Shown: positions 7,169-15,731, counted from the stretch's first letter. The stretch is 64,000 bases of DNA from an uncultured Duncaniella sp. (GCA_910578515.1 CAJTQR010000002.1:496001-560000), one strand, 5' to 3'. Numbers and translations are program-made. The notes: a model not told the origin generated them from the sequence alone.

Positions 7169-9742
7169 TTATCTTACAGCCACTTTCACCGGCACTGAAT
7201 CAACTGTGACGATATAAATGCCCGGGGCGAGCACGCTCTCCACCGGCAGACTGATGCCTGTGACTGAGTGGAGTGTGACGGTGGTGCAAGGGGTGAGGAC
7301 CTTGATTTGATTGTTCTCGACAATCACTTCAGGAACTATGGCTGAGGTCCCGTCGGTTATCACATCGTCAATCCCTGAGGTGACGGATGCGCCATATACG
7401 GCAAAGGCTCCTGCTGGGAGACGCACTCCTGAGGTTTCAAGACTCGGTGTGACCTCATGACTGCAGGCGAGGAGGGTATATTTCGATTCCGAAAGATTTA
7501 CTGCCGAGTTTGTCTTGGGATTCTTCGGGTAGCTGACTGTGGCAGTCGATGTGGCAGGGTTGACAACAAGATACAGCTCTTTTGAACCGTCGGAAAGCGC
7601 TATGCTGCGTCCTGCCCAGCCGGAAAGGTTGACTGCGGTGGACACTCCGTCGCGGAAAAGCTCGGGATTGCTTGTGCGGATGTCGTTGAGCTTGGCATAG
7701 GTATCGTAAAGTCCCATACGGTTGGCATCCTTGAGGTAGTTCCACATCACTTTCTTGGGCGATGTGTTGTTGGAACCATCAGTGTTCTTGGTGGTCTGGT
7801 CGTCGCCAAGTTCCTCGAATTGCCAAATCATGTGAGAGCCTGGGGTGAGTATCATCTGTGCGGCAAGTGAGCCGAGACGACGCATGGTGTTGACACTGTT
7901 GCCTTTCACTCCGGCTACGCCGTATTGCTTGACTTTGTAAGCCACACGCTCTTCATCGTGGCTCTCGGCATAGCTTACGGTCGAGCCCCAGAGCCGGTTT
8001 CCATCCATGGGGGCGTAGAAGCGGTCGAGCGACGCACCATCGCTGTAGCCCATGGCGTACTGGCAGGCGGCGTTGTTGATATTTGCCCAGTTGATTTCAC
8101 CATCGGCAGCCATGTCGTTCTCTTCCTGAGCGCCGGCGAGGTTTTCGTTGATGAAGTATGCGTCGGGGTTTATACTCTTGATGTGTGCGTGGAGCTGCTT
8201 CATGCGTGCCACTCGGGTGGCGTTGAAACGGTTGGTGTTTGTCTCGGTCACGCTGCTCCAGGTGTTGGTGGCGGCGTCATATTTGCTGCCGTAGCTGTCG
8301 TTGTTGCCGAGCCCTTTGACAAGGTCAAAACGGAATCCGTCTACGTTGTAGGCGGTGAGCCAGTAAGTGAGGGCGTCGTGCCATTGCTGCTGCACCAGGC
8401 TGAAATCCTGGTTCCAGTCGTTGAGCACGCTATAGGAGTGGGGAGCGGAACCGTTGTAGAACGGAGTGTTGGTCTGGGTGTACATGTTGTACCAGGGATG
8501 CAGTCCGTCGCTCTGATTGAAAACTATGTCGAGTATCACGGCGAGTCCGCGGGCGTGGCATTCATCCACGAAGCGACGGTAGTCGTCGGGGGTACCATAC
8601 GCCTTGTCGGGAGCCATGTAGAAGTTGGTGTTGTAGCCCCATGAGTTGTTGCCGTTAAATTCCATGATGGGAAGAAGTTCCACGGCGTTTACTCCGAGCC
8701 CTTTGATATAGTCGAGCTTGTTTTTTCCGTCGCTGTCCTCGGCGAGAATGGCTTTTATGGTGCCGGTACCGTTGGCTTTGTTCTCAGTGCCGGTGAAGTC
8801 ACGCACCAGGAGCTCGTAGATAATCAGGTCGCTTTGTGCGGCACCTTTGAAATCGGTGATATTCCAGGCGTAGTCATTGGCTGCTGAGTTGAAAAGTGCT
8901 ACCGGTACTCCTGTGATATGGTCAGACGGGTATACCGGGAGGTTGGGGAATACCGATGAGGGGATGTATTGGTCGTTCCAGGGGTCGAGCACGAGGTTGG
9001 CGTAAGGGTCGCCCACATAAGTGCAACCGTCCACTATATAATAGTAGATGTGGTCCTTTGCGTCGGCGAGGTCAGGGAGTGTGGTCCAGAAATATCTTAC
9101 GCCGTTATGGTCCTGGTAATTCATCAGTTGCTTTGCATCAAGGGCGTAATTGTTCCAAGAGCCTACTATGAGGGCGGATGATTTGCCGGGAGCGCCGAGG
9201 CAGAATGTCACGGAACCGTCGGGGTTGACAGTTGTGCCCATTTTGGGTGTGCCTCCGGGATAATCAGCGGCGGCTGAGGCTGAGGGGAAACCTTCAGGAT
9301 AGATGGGTACGAATATATCACCGCCCGAGGCTGTCTTGCCCTCCTTGGTGTTGTTGGCGTTGCGGAACACGAAGCAGAGTTTCTCGACTGTCTCGGAGGT
9401 GTCGGTGATGCCGTAGTAGCTTCTCACATCGGGTATGGTGAGGGTCCAGGTGTTGGCGCTGACATATTTGAGTTTGTATTTTTCGGCGTTGTCACCCCAT
9501 GTGGGCGCATATTTCCATGCTCCGTTGCTTTTGTCGGTGATTACACCTGTGTGGGCATAGATGCCGGTGGTGGAGGGGGAACCCATCAGACCTTTGTTGC
9601 CTCCGTCGGCATGGAATGTGATGGTGATGCTGGTTGAATTACTTGTCACTGCCACCGGATTGGTGGTGACGACCTGTCCTGTCACCGCAGCGGAAACCGA
9701 GAGCAGGACACAGATGAAAATAAAGCGTAAAAATAATCTCAT
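7169..9742 (-). CDS. Secreted GH13 alpha-amylase-family enzyme with N-terminal sandwich domains
   Basis: 857-residue secreted glycoside hydrolase acting on alpha-glucans. Order: signal peptide (MRLFLRFIFICVLLSVSAAVTG); about 120 residues of carbohydrate-binding-like sandwich; an E-set/CBM48-like domain (PGKSSALIVGSWNNY); the GH13 barrel; a C-terminal beta domain. Catalytic motifs: region I DIVFNQ (the usual His is Gln), region II GFRFDLVKG with the nucleophile Asp near residue 472, region III FINENL with Glu near 532, region IV ESHDEER with Asp near 596. The last ~60 residues (ending APGIYIVTVDSVPVKVAVR) resemble a type IX secretion sorting tail, so export to the surface is possible. ATG at 9742 is preferred over an in-frame TTG at 9763. 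It follows the TPR gene by 38 nt, probably in the glnS operon. Exact specificity (amylase or pullulanase) unresolved. Confidence 0.88.
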   Translation of the reverse strand: MRLFLRFIFICVLLSVSAAVTGQVVTTNPVAVTSNSTSITITFHADGGNKGLMGSPSTTGIYAHTGVITDKSNGAWKYAPTWGDNAEKYKLKYVSANTWTLTIPDVRSYYGITDTSETVEKLCFVFRNANNTKEGKTASGGDIFVPIYPEGFPSASAAADYPGGTPKMGTTVNPDGSVTFCLGAPGKSSALIVGSWNNYALDAKQLMNYQDHNGVRYFWTTLPDLADAKDHIYYYIVDGCTYVGDPYANLVLDPWNDQYIPSSVFPNLPVYPSDHITGVPVALFNSAANDYAWNITDFKGAAQSDLIIYELLVRDFTGTENKANGTGTIKAILAEDSDGKNKLDYIKGLGVNAVELLPIMEFNGNNSWGYNTNFYMAPDKAYGTPDDYRRFVDECHARGLAVILDIVFNQSDGLHPWYNMYTQTNTPFYNGSAPHSYSVLNDWNQDFSLVQQQWHDALTYWLTAYNVDGFRFDLVKGLGNNDSYGSKYDAATNTWSSVTETNTNRFNATRVARMKQLHAHIKSINPDAYFINENLAGAQEENDMAADGEINWANINNAACQYAMGYSDGASLDRFYAPMDGNRLWGSTVSYAESHDEERVAYKVKQYGVAGVKGNSVNTMRRLGSLAAQMILTPGSHMIWQFEELGDDQTTKNTDGSNNTSPKKVMWNYLKDANRMGLYDTYAKLNDIRTSNPELFRDGVSTAVNLSGWAGRSIALSDGSKELYLVVNPATSTATVSYPKNPKTNSAVNLSESKYTLLACSHEVTPSLETSGVRLPAGAFAVYGASVTSGIDDVITDGTSAIVPEVIVENNQIKVLTPCTTVTLHSVTGISLPVESVLAPGIYIVTVDSVPVKVAVR

Positions 9743-9780
9743 AAATAAACAGTATCGAATCAAAAAAAATTGTAAGGCGT

Positions 9781-11247
9781 TCAGAAGATAGGGTCGAAGT
9801 CATCAGGCGGTATTTCGTCGGAGCTTTTCAAGGCTTTGATGATGTTGGTGAGTATGGCAAGATAACCGGTGATGATTGAGTTGGTGGTTGCAGGAGAGTA
9901 TTTTATTGCGGAACGCATAGGCTCCTTATGGTCGGTGTATTTGTCGCGGAACTCACATCCTTTGCGGTGGGCTTCGATGGCGGTGGCGAGGGCTTTTTCG
10001 CGCATGCCGAGCCTCACGAGCGACATGACATAAGGATATGTTATGCTCGGAATGGGAGAGTCGATAAGTTCGCGGTAGACATGGTTCTCGTACAGGTCGA
10101 TTATGTCGTGGTAGCGACCGGCGTAGTAGCATACCTCAAGGGCAAATTCAAATCCGAGCAGGAAGCCGTGGAGCTGCTGGTAGACAAGAAGGATTGTGGA
10201 TGCCGCCATGTATTGCTCGCGGTCCACATGTTCCTTCGCCCAGTCAAGCACTTCGTTTTCGGTCATTACGGTGTCGCGTATCACGCTTTCCAGATAGGGC
10301 AGGGCAGCGGGAAGGTCGAGGACCATGAGCACGTTGATGGCTGTGCGGGGGTTGTAATGGGTCGGAATGTACTCTTTAAGAAGTGCTATGGCTTCGTCAT
10401 GGCGGTTGAGCTCAACGAGCGCCGCAGCGAGGGTCGATGCGTCGCTGTCCTCTGCCTCGGGGCTTTTGAGCACTTTGGTGTAGAGGTCGGCAACGGTCTT
10501 CATGTCGCGTTCGAGTCGGTAGAGCGCGGCTCCTTTTATGCGGGCTGCCATTATGGCTGAGGGGTCGATTGCCAGGGCGTAGTCGGCTGATGACAGGGCT
10601 GACTCGTAGTCCTCCATGTTGATTTGCACGGTGGCGAGGCGCTGCCAAAAATCAAGGGTGAATGGCTCGAGCATGGTAAGCTCCTCAAACATGCTTGCAG
10701 CCTGCTTGAGGTTGCCTTGCTCTTCGCATCGGTCGGCGTATTCGTAAAGGAATGTCTGGGGATAGGAGCATTTGGATTGGATGCGCTCCTTGTTTTTGGT
10801 GAGCCATTCCTCTTTGCCTGATTCCATGCAGAAATCGACGAGCTGGATGATGCCTTCATCGTCGAAGTCGTCGGTGTCGGCGATAATCTGCTCCAGACGT
10901 GGCTCTATTTCCGGGGAGTCGGCCGGCAGTGACACACGGAGGTCGAGCACTTGGTTGAGTACACCTCCGTTGGTCACGCGGTTGTTGATTTCGGTGGCGG
11001 TTTCGAAGTCGCCGAATGAAGAGTAGAACCAGGCGCGCCTTGTGGCGAGGGGTTCACTTTTCGGGTAATGGATGGCGCCGTAGATGAGCACCTCCATTTT
11101 CACTATACTGTTGTCTAAATCCGAGGCATAGTCGAATATCTCGATGAGGTCGTTCTCATCGAAAAATGCTTCCTGATTTCCATGCTTTACGACCTCTGAC
11201 TCAAACTCTGCGTAGAGGTCCTGGCGGTCATCGTTGTTTTCGTCCAT
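9781..11247 (-). CDS. Tetratricopeptide-repeat protein
   Basis: 488 residues, soluble, no signal peptide. The sequence is mostly alpha-helical with TPR-like units, for example FWQRLATVQINMEDYESALSSADYALAIDPSAI near residues 205-235 and further repeats after it. The N-terminus MDENNDDRQDLYAEFESEVV is acidic. The ATG at 11247 lies 34 nt after the glnS stop; the frame continues upstream into glnS without family-like sequence, so I chose 11247. TPR proteins act as protein-interaction scaffolds; the partner is unknown. Conserved proteins of this kind occur in Bacteroidales, but the function is not established. Likely co-transcribed with glnS and the amylase gene. Confidence 0.75.
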   Translation of the reverse strand: MDENNDDRQDLYAEFESEVVKHGNQEAFFDENDLIEIFDYASDLDNSIVKMEVLIYGAIHYPKSEPLATRRAWFYSSFGDFETATEINNRVTNGGVLNQVLDLRVSLPADSPEIEPRLEQIIADTDDFDDEGIIQLVDFCMESGKEEWLTKNKERIQSKCSYPQTFLYEYADRCEEQGNLKQAASMFEELTMLEPFTLDFWQRLATVQINMEDYESALSSADYALAIDPSAIMAARIKGAALYRLERDMKTVADLYTKVLKSPEAEDSDASTLAAALVELNRHDEAIALLKEYIPTHYNPRTAINVLMVLDLPAALPYLESVIRDTVMTENEVLDWAKEHVDREQYMAASTILLVYQQLHGFLLGFEFALEVCYYAGRYHDIIDLYENHVYRELIDSPIPSITYPYVMSLVRLGMREKALATAIEAHRKGCEFRDKYTDHKEPMRSAIKYSPATTNSIITGYLAILTNIIKALKSSDEIPPDDFDPIF

Positions 11248-11281
11248 GCTTCGGGATAGATATGGGTGGGTTTGAACTGGC

Positions 11282-12979
11282 TTATTTGTTTGCTTTCTCC
11301 CAGCTGTCCTTGAGGGCAATGGTGCGGTTGAAGATGAGGTTGCCTTCGGTGGAATCGGGGTCGAGGGTGAAATATCCGATACGCTGGAACTGGAGGGGGA
11401 GTCCGGGACGGGCTATCTGGGCGAGGTAGGGCTCAACCTTGATGTTTTCGGCTACCTTGAGGGAGTCGGGGTTGAGCATCTCGCGGAAATCGCGCTCTGT
11501 TTCTGCCGCGGGATTTTCGACGCTGAACAGACGGTCGTAGATGCGCGCTGTAGCGTTGACGGCTTTTTCGGCTGATACCCAGTGGAGTGTGCCTTTTACC
11601 TTGCGCTGGCTGCCGGGAAGACCGCTGCGCGTGTCGGGGTCGTAGGTACAGTAGATTTCCTCGATGTTGCCTTCAGCATCCTTCTTTACGCCGGTGCATT
11701 TGATGATGTAGGCGCCTTTGAGGCGTACTTCACCGTCGGGGGCGAGGCGGAAGAATTTTTTTGGAGGATTTTCCATGAAGTCTTCACGCTCGATGTAGAT
11801 TTCGCGAGTGAAAGGCATCTCATGGGTTCCTGCTGTGGGGTCCTCAGGGTTGTTTTCCATTTCTACGGTTTCAACCTGTCCCTCGGGATAGTTGGTGATG
11901 ATAAGTTTCACGGGATTGACCACTGCCATGCCGCGTGTTGCCACTTTGTTGAGGTCGTCGCGTACAGCATGTTCGAGGAGTGAGATGCTGTTGAGCGCCT
12001 CATATTTTGTGTATCCGATGGCGTCGATGAAGTTACGCACGGAACGGGGAGTGAATCCACGGCGACGGAGACCGGAGATGGTCGGCATTCGAGGGTCGTC
12101 CCATCCTGCCACGAGTCCTTCCTTCACAAGCTGGAGGAGCTTGCGCTTTGACATGACGGTGTAGGTGAGGTTGAGACGGTTGAACTCTATCTGGCGTGGG
12201 CAGTAGCTTTCATCGGCGAGCTCTTTCACGAAATATTCGTAGAGGGGACGGTGAGGCACAAATTCGAGTGTGCAGATGGAGTGGGTGACACCCTCGAAGT
12301 AGTCGCTCTGACCATGGGCGAAGTCATACATCGGGTAGACTTTCCATGTGGTGCCTGTGCGGTGGTGGGGGTGCTTGATGATGCGATACATTATGGGGTC
12401 GCGGAAGTGCATGTTGGGGCTTGCCATGTCGATTTTCGCGCGGAGCACACGTGCGCCTTCCTCAAATTCGCCTGCGTTCATGCGCTGGAACAGGTCGAGG
12501 TTTTCCTCTACGGAACGGTTGCGGTAGGGGCTTTCTGTGCCAGCCTGTGTGGGGGTGCCTTTCTGAGCGGCGATTTCTTCAGAGGTCTGGTCGTCAACGT
12601 AGGCTTTGCCCTCTTTGATAAGACGGATGGCAAGGTCGTAGAGCTGGGGGAAATAGTCAGACGCATAGTATTCGCGGTCGCCCCAGTCAAATCCGAGCCA
12701 GTGGATATCTTCGCGGATTGAATCCACATATTCCACATCTTCTTTCACGGGGTTTGTGTCGTCGAAACGGAGATTGCATGTGCCGCCAAATTTTTCGGCA
12801 ACGCCGAAGTCCATGCAAATGGCTTTGGCATGTCCTATATGAAGGTAGCCGTTGGGCTCAGGTGGGAAACGGGTGTTGAGACGTCCGCCATTCTTACCAG
12901 CCTGAAGGTCCTCAAGCACCAGTTGTTCTACAAAATTCAGGCCCTTGGGCTCCTGAGGTGTTGTTTGGTTATTTTCCAT
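11282..12979 (-). CDS. glnS: Glutaminyl-tRNA synthetase
   Basis: 565-residue class I aminoacyl-tRNA synthetase that charges tRNA-Gln. The HIGH-type motif is PNGYLHIGHAKA near residue 45, and the KMSKS-type motif is VMSKRKL near residue 275. The anticodon-binding beta-barrel domains fill the C-terminal third. The sequence FPPEPNGYLHIGHAK and RFDDTNP is the GlnRS rather than the GluRS pattern. ATG at 12979 is chosen; an in-frame TTG lies three codons upstream. A TAACTTTG -7 box lies at 13053-13046 on this strand. First gene of a probable glnS - TPR - amylase unit (gaps 34 and 38 nt). Confidence 0.95.
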   Translation of the reverse strand: MENNQTTPQEPKGLNFVEQLVLEDLQAGKNGGRLNTRFPPEPNGYLHIGHAKAICMDFGVAEKFGGTCNLRFDDTNPVKEDVEYVDSIREDIHWLGFDWGDREYYASDYFPQLYDLAIRLIKEGKAYVDDQTSEEIAAQKGTPTQAGTESPYRNRSVEENLDLFQRMNAGEFEEGARVLRAKIDMASPNMHFRDPIMYRIIKHPHHRTGTTWKVYPMYDFAHGQSDYFEGVTHSICTLEFVPHRPLYEYFVKELADESYCPRQIEFNRLNLTYTVMSKRKLLQLVKEGLVAGWDDPRMPTISGLRRRGFTPRSVRNFIDAIGYTKYEALNSISLLEHAVRDDLNKVATRGMAVVNPVKLIITNYPEGQVETVEMENNPEDPTAGTHEMPFTREIYIEREDFMENPPKKFFRLAPDGEVRLKGAYIIKCTGVKKDAEGNIEEIYCTYDPDTRSGLPGSQRKVKGTLHWVSAEKAVNATARIYDRLFSVENPAAETERDFREMLNPDSLKVAENIKVEPYLAQIARPGLPLQFQRIGYFTLDPDSTEGNLIFNRTIALKDSWEKANK

Positions 12980-13045
12980 AACTTGCAAGTGTGAAAAATT
13001 GCGATGTTAACTACAATTATGAAAACAGAGTTTAGCTTTAAATTG

Positions 13046-13053
13046 CAAAGTTA
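13046..13053 (-). promoter_or_regulatory. -7 box for glnS
   Basis: Minus strand TAACTTTG fits TAnnTTTG and lies 66 nt upstream of the glnS ATG. No convincing -33 TTTG. Confidence 0.45.
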
Positions 13054-13154
13054 ATCAGAATTTTTGGAAAAGTCATGAGTAGCAGGTAAAATTTGCAATT
13101 TCTGGGAATCAAGAACTGTAAGACTGTAATCATTGGAAAAATTCGGGCGCCGTG

Positions 13155-13290
13155 GATGAAATTTCACGGGAATATTGGGGTGGTTGGAAATAAAATCCTA
13201 CCGGATATTTGCGTGGCGGTGATAAAATATTTAGGAATAGTGTATAAAATTTCACCGAAATATTGGGGAGCCGGAGATAAAATCCTATCG
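13155..13290 (+). repeat. Degenerate ~32-nt tandem repeat upstream of tRNA-Leu
   Basis: Five degenerate units share GATAAAAT-CCTA-CCGGAATATTTGG-like sequence. The TAAAAT/TGAAAT cores begin at 13157, 13191, 13223, 13245 and 13278 (steps 34, 32, 22, 33). The last unit's ATATTTGG supplies the -33 box of the tRNA promoter. The stretch has an open frame, but nothing supports it as a gene. Confidence 0.65.
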
Positions 13291-13295
13291 GAATA

Positions 13296-13327
13296 TTTGG
13301 AAGAATGAGAAAAGAGTGCTACCTTTG
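13296..13327 (+). promoter_or_regulatory. Promoter of tRNA-Leu
   Basis: TTTG (13296-13299), 20-nt spacer, TACCTTTG (13320-13327). Transcription would start a few bases before the mature tRNA 5' end at 13339. Confidence 0.75.
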
Positions 13328-13338
13328 TAGCCGCAAAA

Positions 13339-13419
13339 GCCCAGGTGGCGGAATGGTAGACGCGCTCGTTTCAGGTGCGAGTGCTGCGAGGCGTGCAGGT
13401 TCGAGTCCTGTTCTGGGCA
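13339..13419 (+). tRNA. tRNA-Leu (CAG)
   Basis: Acceptor stem GCCCAGG pairs with the 3' TTCTGGGC region and discriminator A (13419). The anticodon stem CTCGT/GCGAG holds the loop TTCAGGT with anticodon CAG. A longer variable arm, as expected of class II tRNA-Leu, precedes the T arm (GCAGG TTCGAGT CCTGT). CCA is not encoded. The last 13 bases are part of the attachment core of the integrated element, so the 3' end of the present gene was re-created by integration. Confidence 0.93.
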
Positions 13420-13420
13420 C
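13407..13420 (+). other. attL core
   Basis: CCTGTTCTGGGCAC, the 3' T-arm and acceptor part of tRNA-Leu plus one base. Identical to 28038-28051. Confidence 0.85.
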
Positions 13421-13423
13421 TGT

Positions 13424-13457
13424 AAATAGCTGATAGTCCTATGATTATCAGCTATTT
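13424..13457 (+). terminator. tRNA-Leu terminator supplied by the element
   Basis: Stem AAATAGCTGATA / TATCAGCTATTT with a 10-nt loop and further Ts. It lies inside the element immediately after attL. The matching host-side hairpin sits just past attR, so the element carries its own replacement terminator. Confidence 0.75.
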
Positions 13458-13467
13458 TTGTTTTTTG

Positions 13468-13488
13468 GGGTAGCCAAAGGGTAGCCAA
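13468..13488 (+). repeat. Tandem 10-mer, candidate integrase arm site (left)
   Basis: Two GGGTAGCCAA units separated by one A. The same double unit, in the same orientation, occurs at 27902-27922 near attR. Position about 50 bp inside attL fits an integrase or excisionase arm-binding site. Confidence 0.7.
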
Positions 13489-13698
13489 TTATAACATAAT
13501 ATAGAGATCTGGATATGAAATGTGAGGCTATCCATCACGGACAACCCCACACAAATAAATGGAAAATATCACGGGCATACGGTGATGCACCGAAAGATAT
13601 GTAATCTCCTATTCTATCCAAGGCAAATGACATTTTATCAGATATTTACCTGGTAAAATCACATCTCTATGTAGAATATTTGTAGAATTTTTGCAATT
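13489..13698. other. Non-coding left end of the element
   Basis: AT-rich sequence with no gene. GGCTATCCAT at 13531-13540 resembles AACTATCCAA near the other end (about 27962) and could be a further weak recombinase site. Nothing else is visible. Confidence 0.35.
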
Positions 13699-13920
13699 TT
13701 AAGAGCATTCAAGCTCATAAACCCTTGCCCAACCGATTAAATCTGTTAGATCAGCTACAATAGAGCCGATATTGTTCTCCATATCTGTAATGAGGGTGTT
13801 ACATACCTCATCCAGTTTGCTATTATGTAGATCTGCAATCTCAGATCTCAGCGATATTAACGTAGATACGATTTTATCTACTTTAAGTCTTGTATCTGTA
13901 TTTTTGTTATTTGCTTTCAT
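13699..13920 (-). CDS. Hypothetical protein, element left end
   Basis: 73 residues, soluble, predicted helical (MKANNKNTDTRLKVDKIV...). No family recognised. It overlaps the end of the previous gene by 14 nt, so it is translated as part of the three-gene set driven by the promoter at 14533-14502. Last gene before attL. Function unknown. Confidence 0.6.
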   Translation of the reverse strand: MKANNKNTDTRLKVDKIVSTLISLRSEIADLHNSKLDEVCNTLITDMENNIGSIVADLTDLIGWARVYELECS

Positions 13921-14203
13921 AGGTTAAACTTGATAATCTATTCTCTATTATATCATCTGACAATAAAAAGCCACTCATTTCACCCAGAAATAATATCGCA
14001 TCTGTTAGAGGCTGTGAAACTTTATTCTGAATTTCTGAGTGATAGCACTCTTGTAAAATTGGAGAGGCGTTTTCCAGTTCCATTAGCTCACGTTTGGTTT
14101 TACCCAGGGTGATCATAAGCCTCTCCAGGATCCCTCTGGCTTTTGAGTAATTATCTGGATCCTCCAGAATAACATTCGTACTTGTATCCATTTCTTTAAG
14201 CAT
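13907..14203 (-). CDS. Hypothetical protein, element left end
   Basis: 98 residues, helical and charged, with a stretch LERLMITLGKTKRELMELENASPILQ that may be a coiled coil. No family recognised. Its ATG at 14203 overlaps the stop of the preceding gene; a second Met four codons in (14191) is an alternative. Part of a tightly overlapping three-gene set. Confidence 0.6.
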   Translation of the reverse strand: MLKEMDTSTNVILEDPDNYSKARGILERLMITLGKTKRELMELENASPILQECYHSEIQNKVSQPLTDAILFLGEMSGFLLSDDIIENRLSSLTYESK

Positions 14204-14489
14204 TTATTATTGGTTTCATTTTTTCTGCTGTATTTGCAGCCATCAGTTCCGCTCTGGAGTATTGGATCTTTGAGCGGAGGGTGGTGCCCATCCTGGAGCC
14301 AGATACTAACCCATCATGCACCCAGCGTTTAACTCTTGCCTCACCAAACTCCCTATAAGCCTCACGCTGTGACATGAGATCCTTTGCTGGCGTTATGCTT
14401 TTGGCATAGTTGGCAGCTCCAAGAGCAGCCATTTCCATACAGATATTCTTTAATTCATATAGTTCTAATACAATCATGGCGTTTACCAT
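14196..14489 (-). CDS. Small protein with weak HTH-like segment
   Basis: 97 residues. The middle (REAYREFGEARVKRWVHDGLVSGSRMG) resembles a helix-turn-helix / wing as in excisionase-like proteins, followed by a basic segment. It may bind DNA; this is a weak call. It is first in a three-gene set behind a complete promoter whose -7 box lies inside a perfect 10-bp inverted repeat, which suggests autoregulation. The promoter would give a very short leader for the ATG at 14489; the ATG at 14477 (MIVLELYEL) is a reasonable alternative. Confidence 0.6.
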   Translation of the reverse strand: MVNAMIVLELYELKNICMEMAALGAANYAKSITPAKDLMSQREAYREFGEARVKRWVHDGLVSGSRMGTTLRSKIQYSRAELMAANTAEKMKPIINA

Positions 14490-14515
14490 TTGATTTTAGT
14501 GCAAAGGTAAACGCC
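14478..14515 (-). promoter_or_regulatory. Operator-like inverted repeat over promoter and start codon
   Basis: GGCGTTTACC (14478-14487) and GGTAAACGCC (14506-14515) form a perfect 10-bp inverted repeat with an 18-nt gap. The right arm overlaps the TACCTTTG -7 box and the left arm overlaps the first codons. A repressor, or an RNA hairpin if transcribed from further upstream, would block expression. Confidence 0.7.
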
Positions 14516-14533
14516 AAGATTGGATTTTGCAAA
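14502..14533 (-). promoter_or_regulatory. Promoter of the three-gene set at the element left end
   Basis: Minus strand TTTG (14533-14530), 20-nt spacer, TACCTTTG (14509-14502). Confidence 0.75.
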
Positions 14534-14568
14534 TAAAATTACAATTAATTTACTGAATATCAGCAATA

Positions 14569-14608
14569 TGTGTTCAATAGACACACCTTGATGTGTTCAA
14601 CAAACACA
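14569..14608. promoter_or_regulatory. Two tandem 17-bp operator-like palindromes
   Basis: TGTGTTCAATAGACACA (14569-14585) and TGTGTTCAACAAACACA (14592-14608). Both have TGTGT...ACACA half sites and their centres are 23 bp apart. They lie 60-100 bp upstream of the three-gene promoter, after the lipoprotein stop. Likely binding sites for a dimeric regulator. Confidence 0.6.
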
Positions 14609-14726
14609 GATTACAATTAGATATATTGGCTTGTATTATTTTTCCCTATGATATTCTATAGAAACACCAAAATTGAGATCCAAAAAAATCGGGTTTCCGT
14701 AGTATTTCCGTAGTATCCATTAAAAT

Positions 14727-15626
14727 TTACTCTGGTAAGGGGTACTCCAGATCCTCTCCCCAGGTATCCTCTATGAATATTTCGAGATCCTTATTGTCAA
14801 GACTTGAAAAAAGCTTGCCTCTTACAATGGTACGTTTGTTTGGTTCAAACGGCAATGACAAATTTCTCTCAAATAAAACAGTATTCTTGTTATCATATAC
14901 AGATATTTTGAAATTGATCGTTGAGTTTGGGAAAGGAATATAATACTGATAATTCTCCAGATACCCATCAACAATACTTACCTCCTTTTTGATCAAATTA
15001 GTTCCACCACCTTTGTTACCTGAAGCTTCCCATCTATCATAATGGAAGAAAGTATATACAACTTTTCCAACATTTGGGTGTACTTCATCTGTGATCTCAA
15101 CTTTTAACAATGCACTCATTCTGGGCAAAGATACCTCTACATTGCTTGATGAATGAGAAATTTCAATATCCTTAAAAGTATAGAATACTTCGCGATCGCC
15201 CAACTTACGAAATCCTAAATCAGAAGAATATTCGTTTGGGAATGATTGGATTATTTCTCCATCACCCTTTCCTAACCCATAGATTAGGAGCTTATATTTA
15301 CCAGGTAAAAGGGTTGCAGTTATAGTTCCGAAATCTTCTGGTATTTCAGTTGAGTTATGTTCTTTGAAAACATCAACGACCAGTTTCCCAGATTCATCAT
15401 ACGCAGCACATCCTATTGTGTTTACAAGCTCGCCAACGGATAGACCACTTGATGAGGAACGAGAGATTGGTGCAACCTCAACTGCAAGTGGGTTAACATT
15501 GAATGTTACGGAAACCAGATCTTCTGTAGGAGGATTAGGGGAATTTGTAGGATCATCCTCAGTATGGTTACAACCTATAAAGCTGAATGCGCATAGCATT
15601 CCCAGTAGAATTAATGTATGTTTCAT
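14727..15626 (-). CDS. Lipoprotein, FimB/Mfa2-like
   Basis: 299-residue lipoprotein with signal peptide and lipobox (CAFSFIGC, Cys about residue 19). The mature part begins with an acidic, Pro-rich linker followed by the pattern VSVTFNVNPLAVEVAPISRSS and later TLLPGKYKLLIYGLG. This arrangement is typical of the Bacteroidetes fimbrial anchor/minor subunit (FimB/Mfa2) and fimbrillin-like superfamily. The assignment rests on pattern only. It is the last large gene of the element and with the adjacent secreted protein looks like cargo altering the cell surface. 105 nt separate it from the upstream gene. Confidence 0.65.
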   Translation of the reverse strand: MKHTLILLGMLCAFSFIGCNHTEDDPTNSPNPPTEDLVSVTFNVNPLAVEVAPISRSSSSGLSVGELVNTIGCAAYDESGKLVVDVFKEHNSTEIPEDFGTITATLLPGKYKLLIYGLGKGDGEIIQSFPNEYSSDLGFRKLGDREVFYTFKDIEISHSSSNVEVSLPRMSALLKVEITDEVHPNVGKVVYTFFHYDRWEASGNKGGGTNLIKKEVSIVDGYLENYQYYIPFPNSTINFKISVYDNKNTVLFERNLSLPFEPNKRTIVRGKLFSSLDNKDLEIFIEDTWGEDLEYPLPE

Positions 15627-15731
15627 AGCTAAGTTATTTATATTATACTTCTATATCAAAGCATAAACCTTGCCAGGAATATAAATAATACTATGATTTA
15701 TAGATTGTTATGGTATATATTATAATTTTAA

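Noticed and set aside
13093..13308. Open frame upstream of tRNA-Leu
   Set aside because: It lies in degenerate tandem repeats and crosses the tRNA promoter; no family or start signal.
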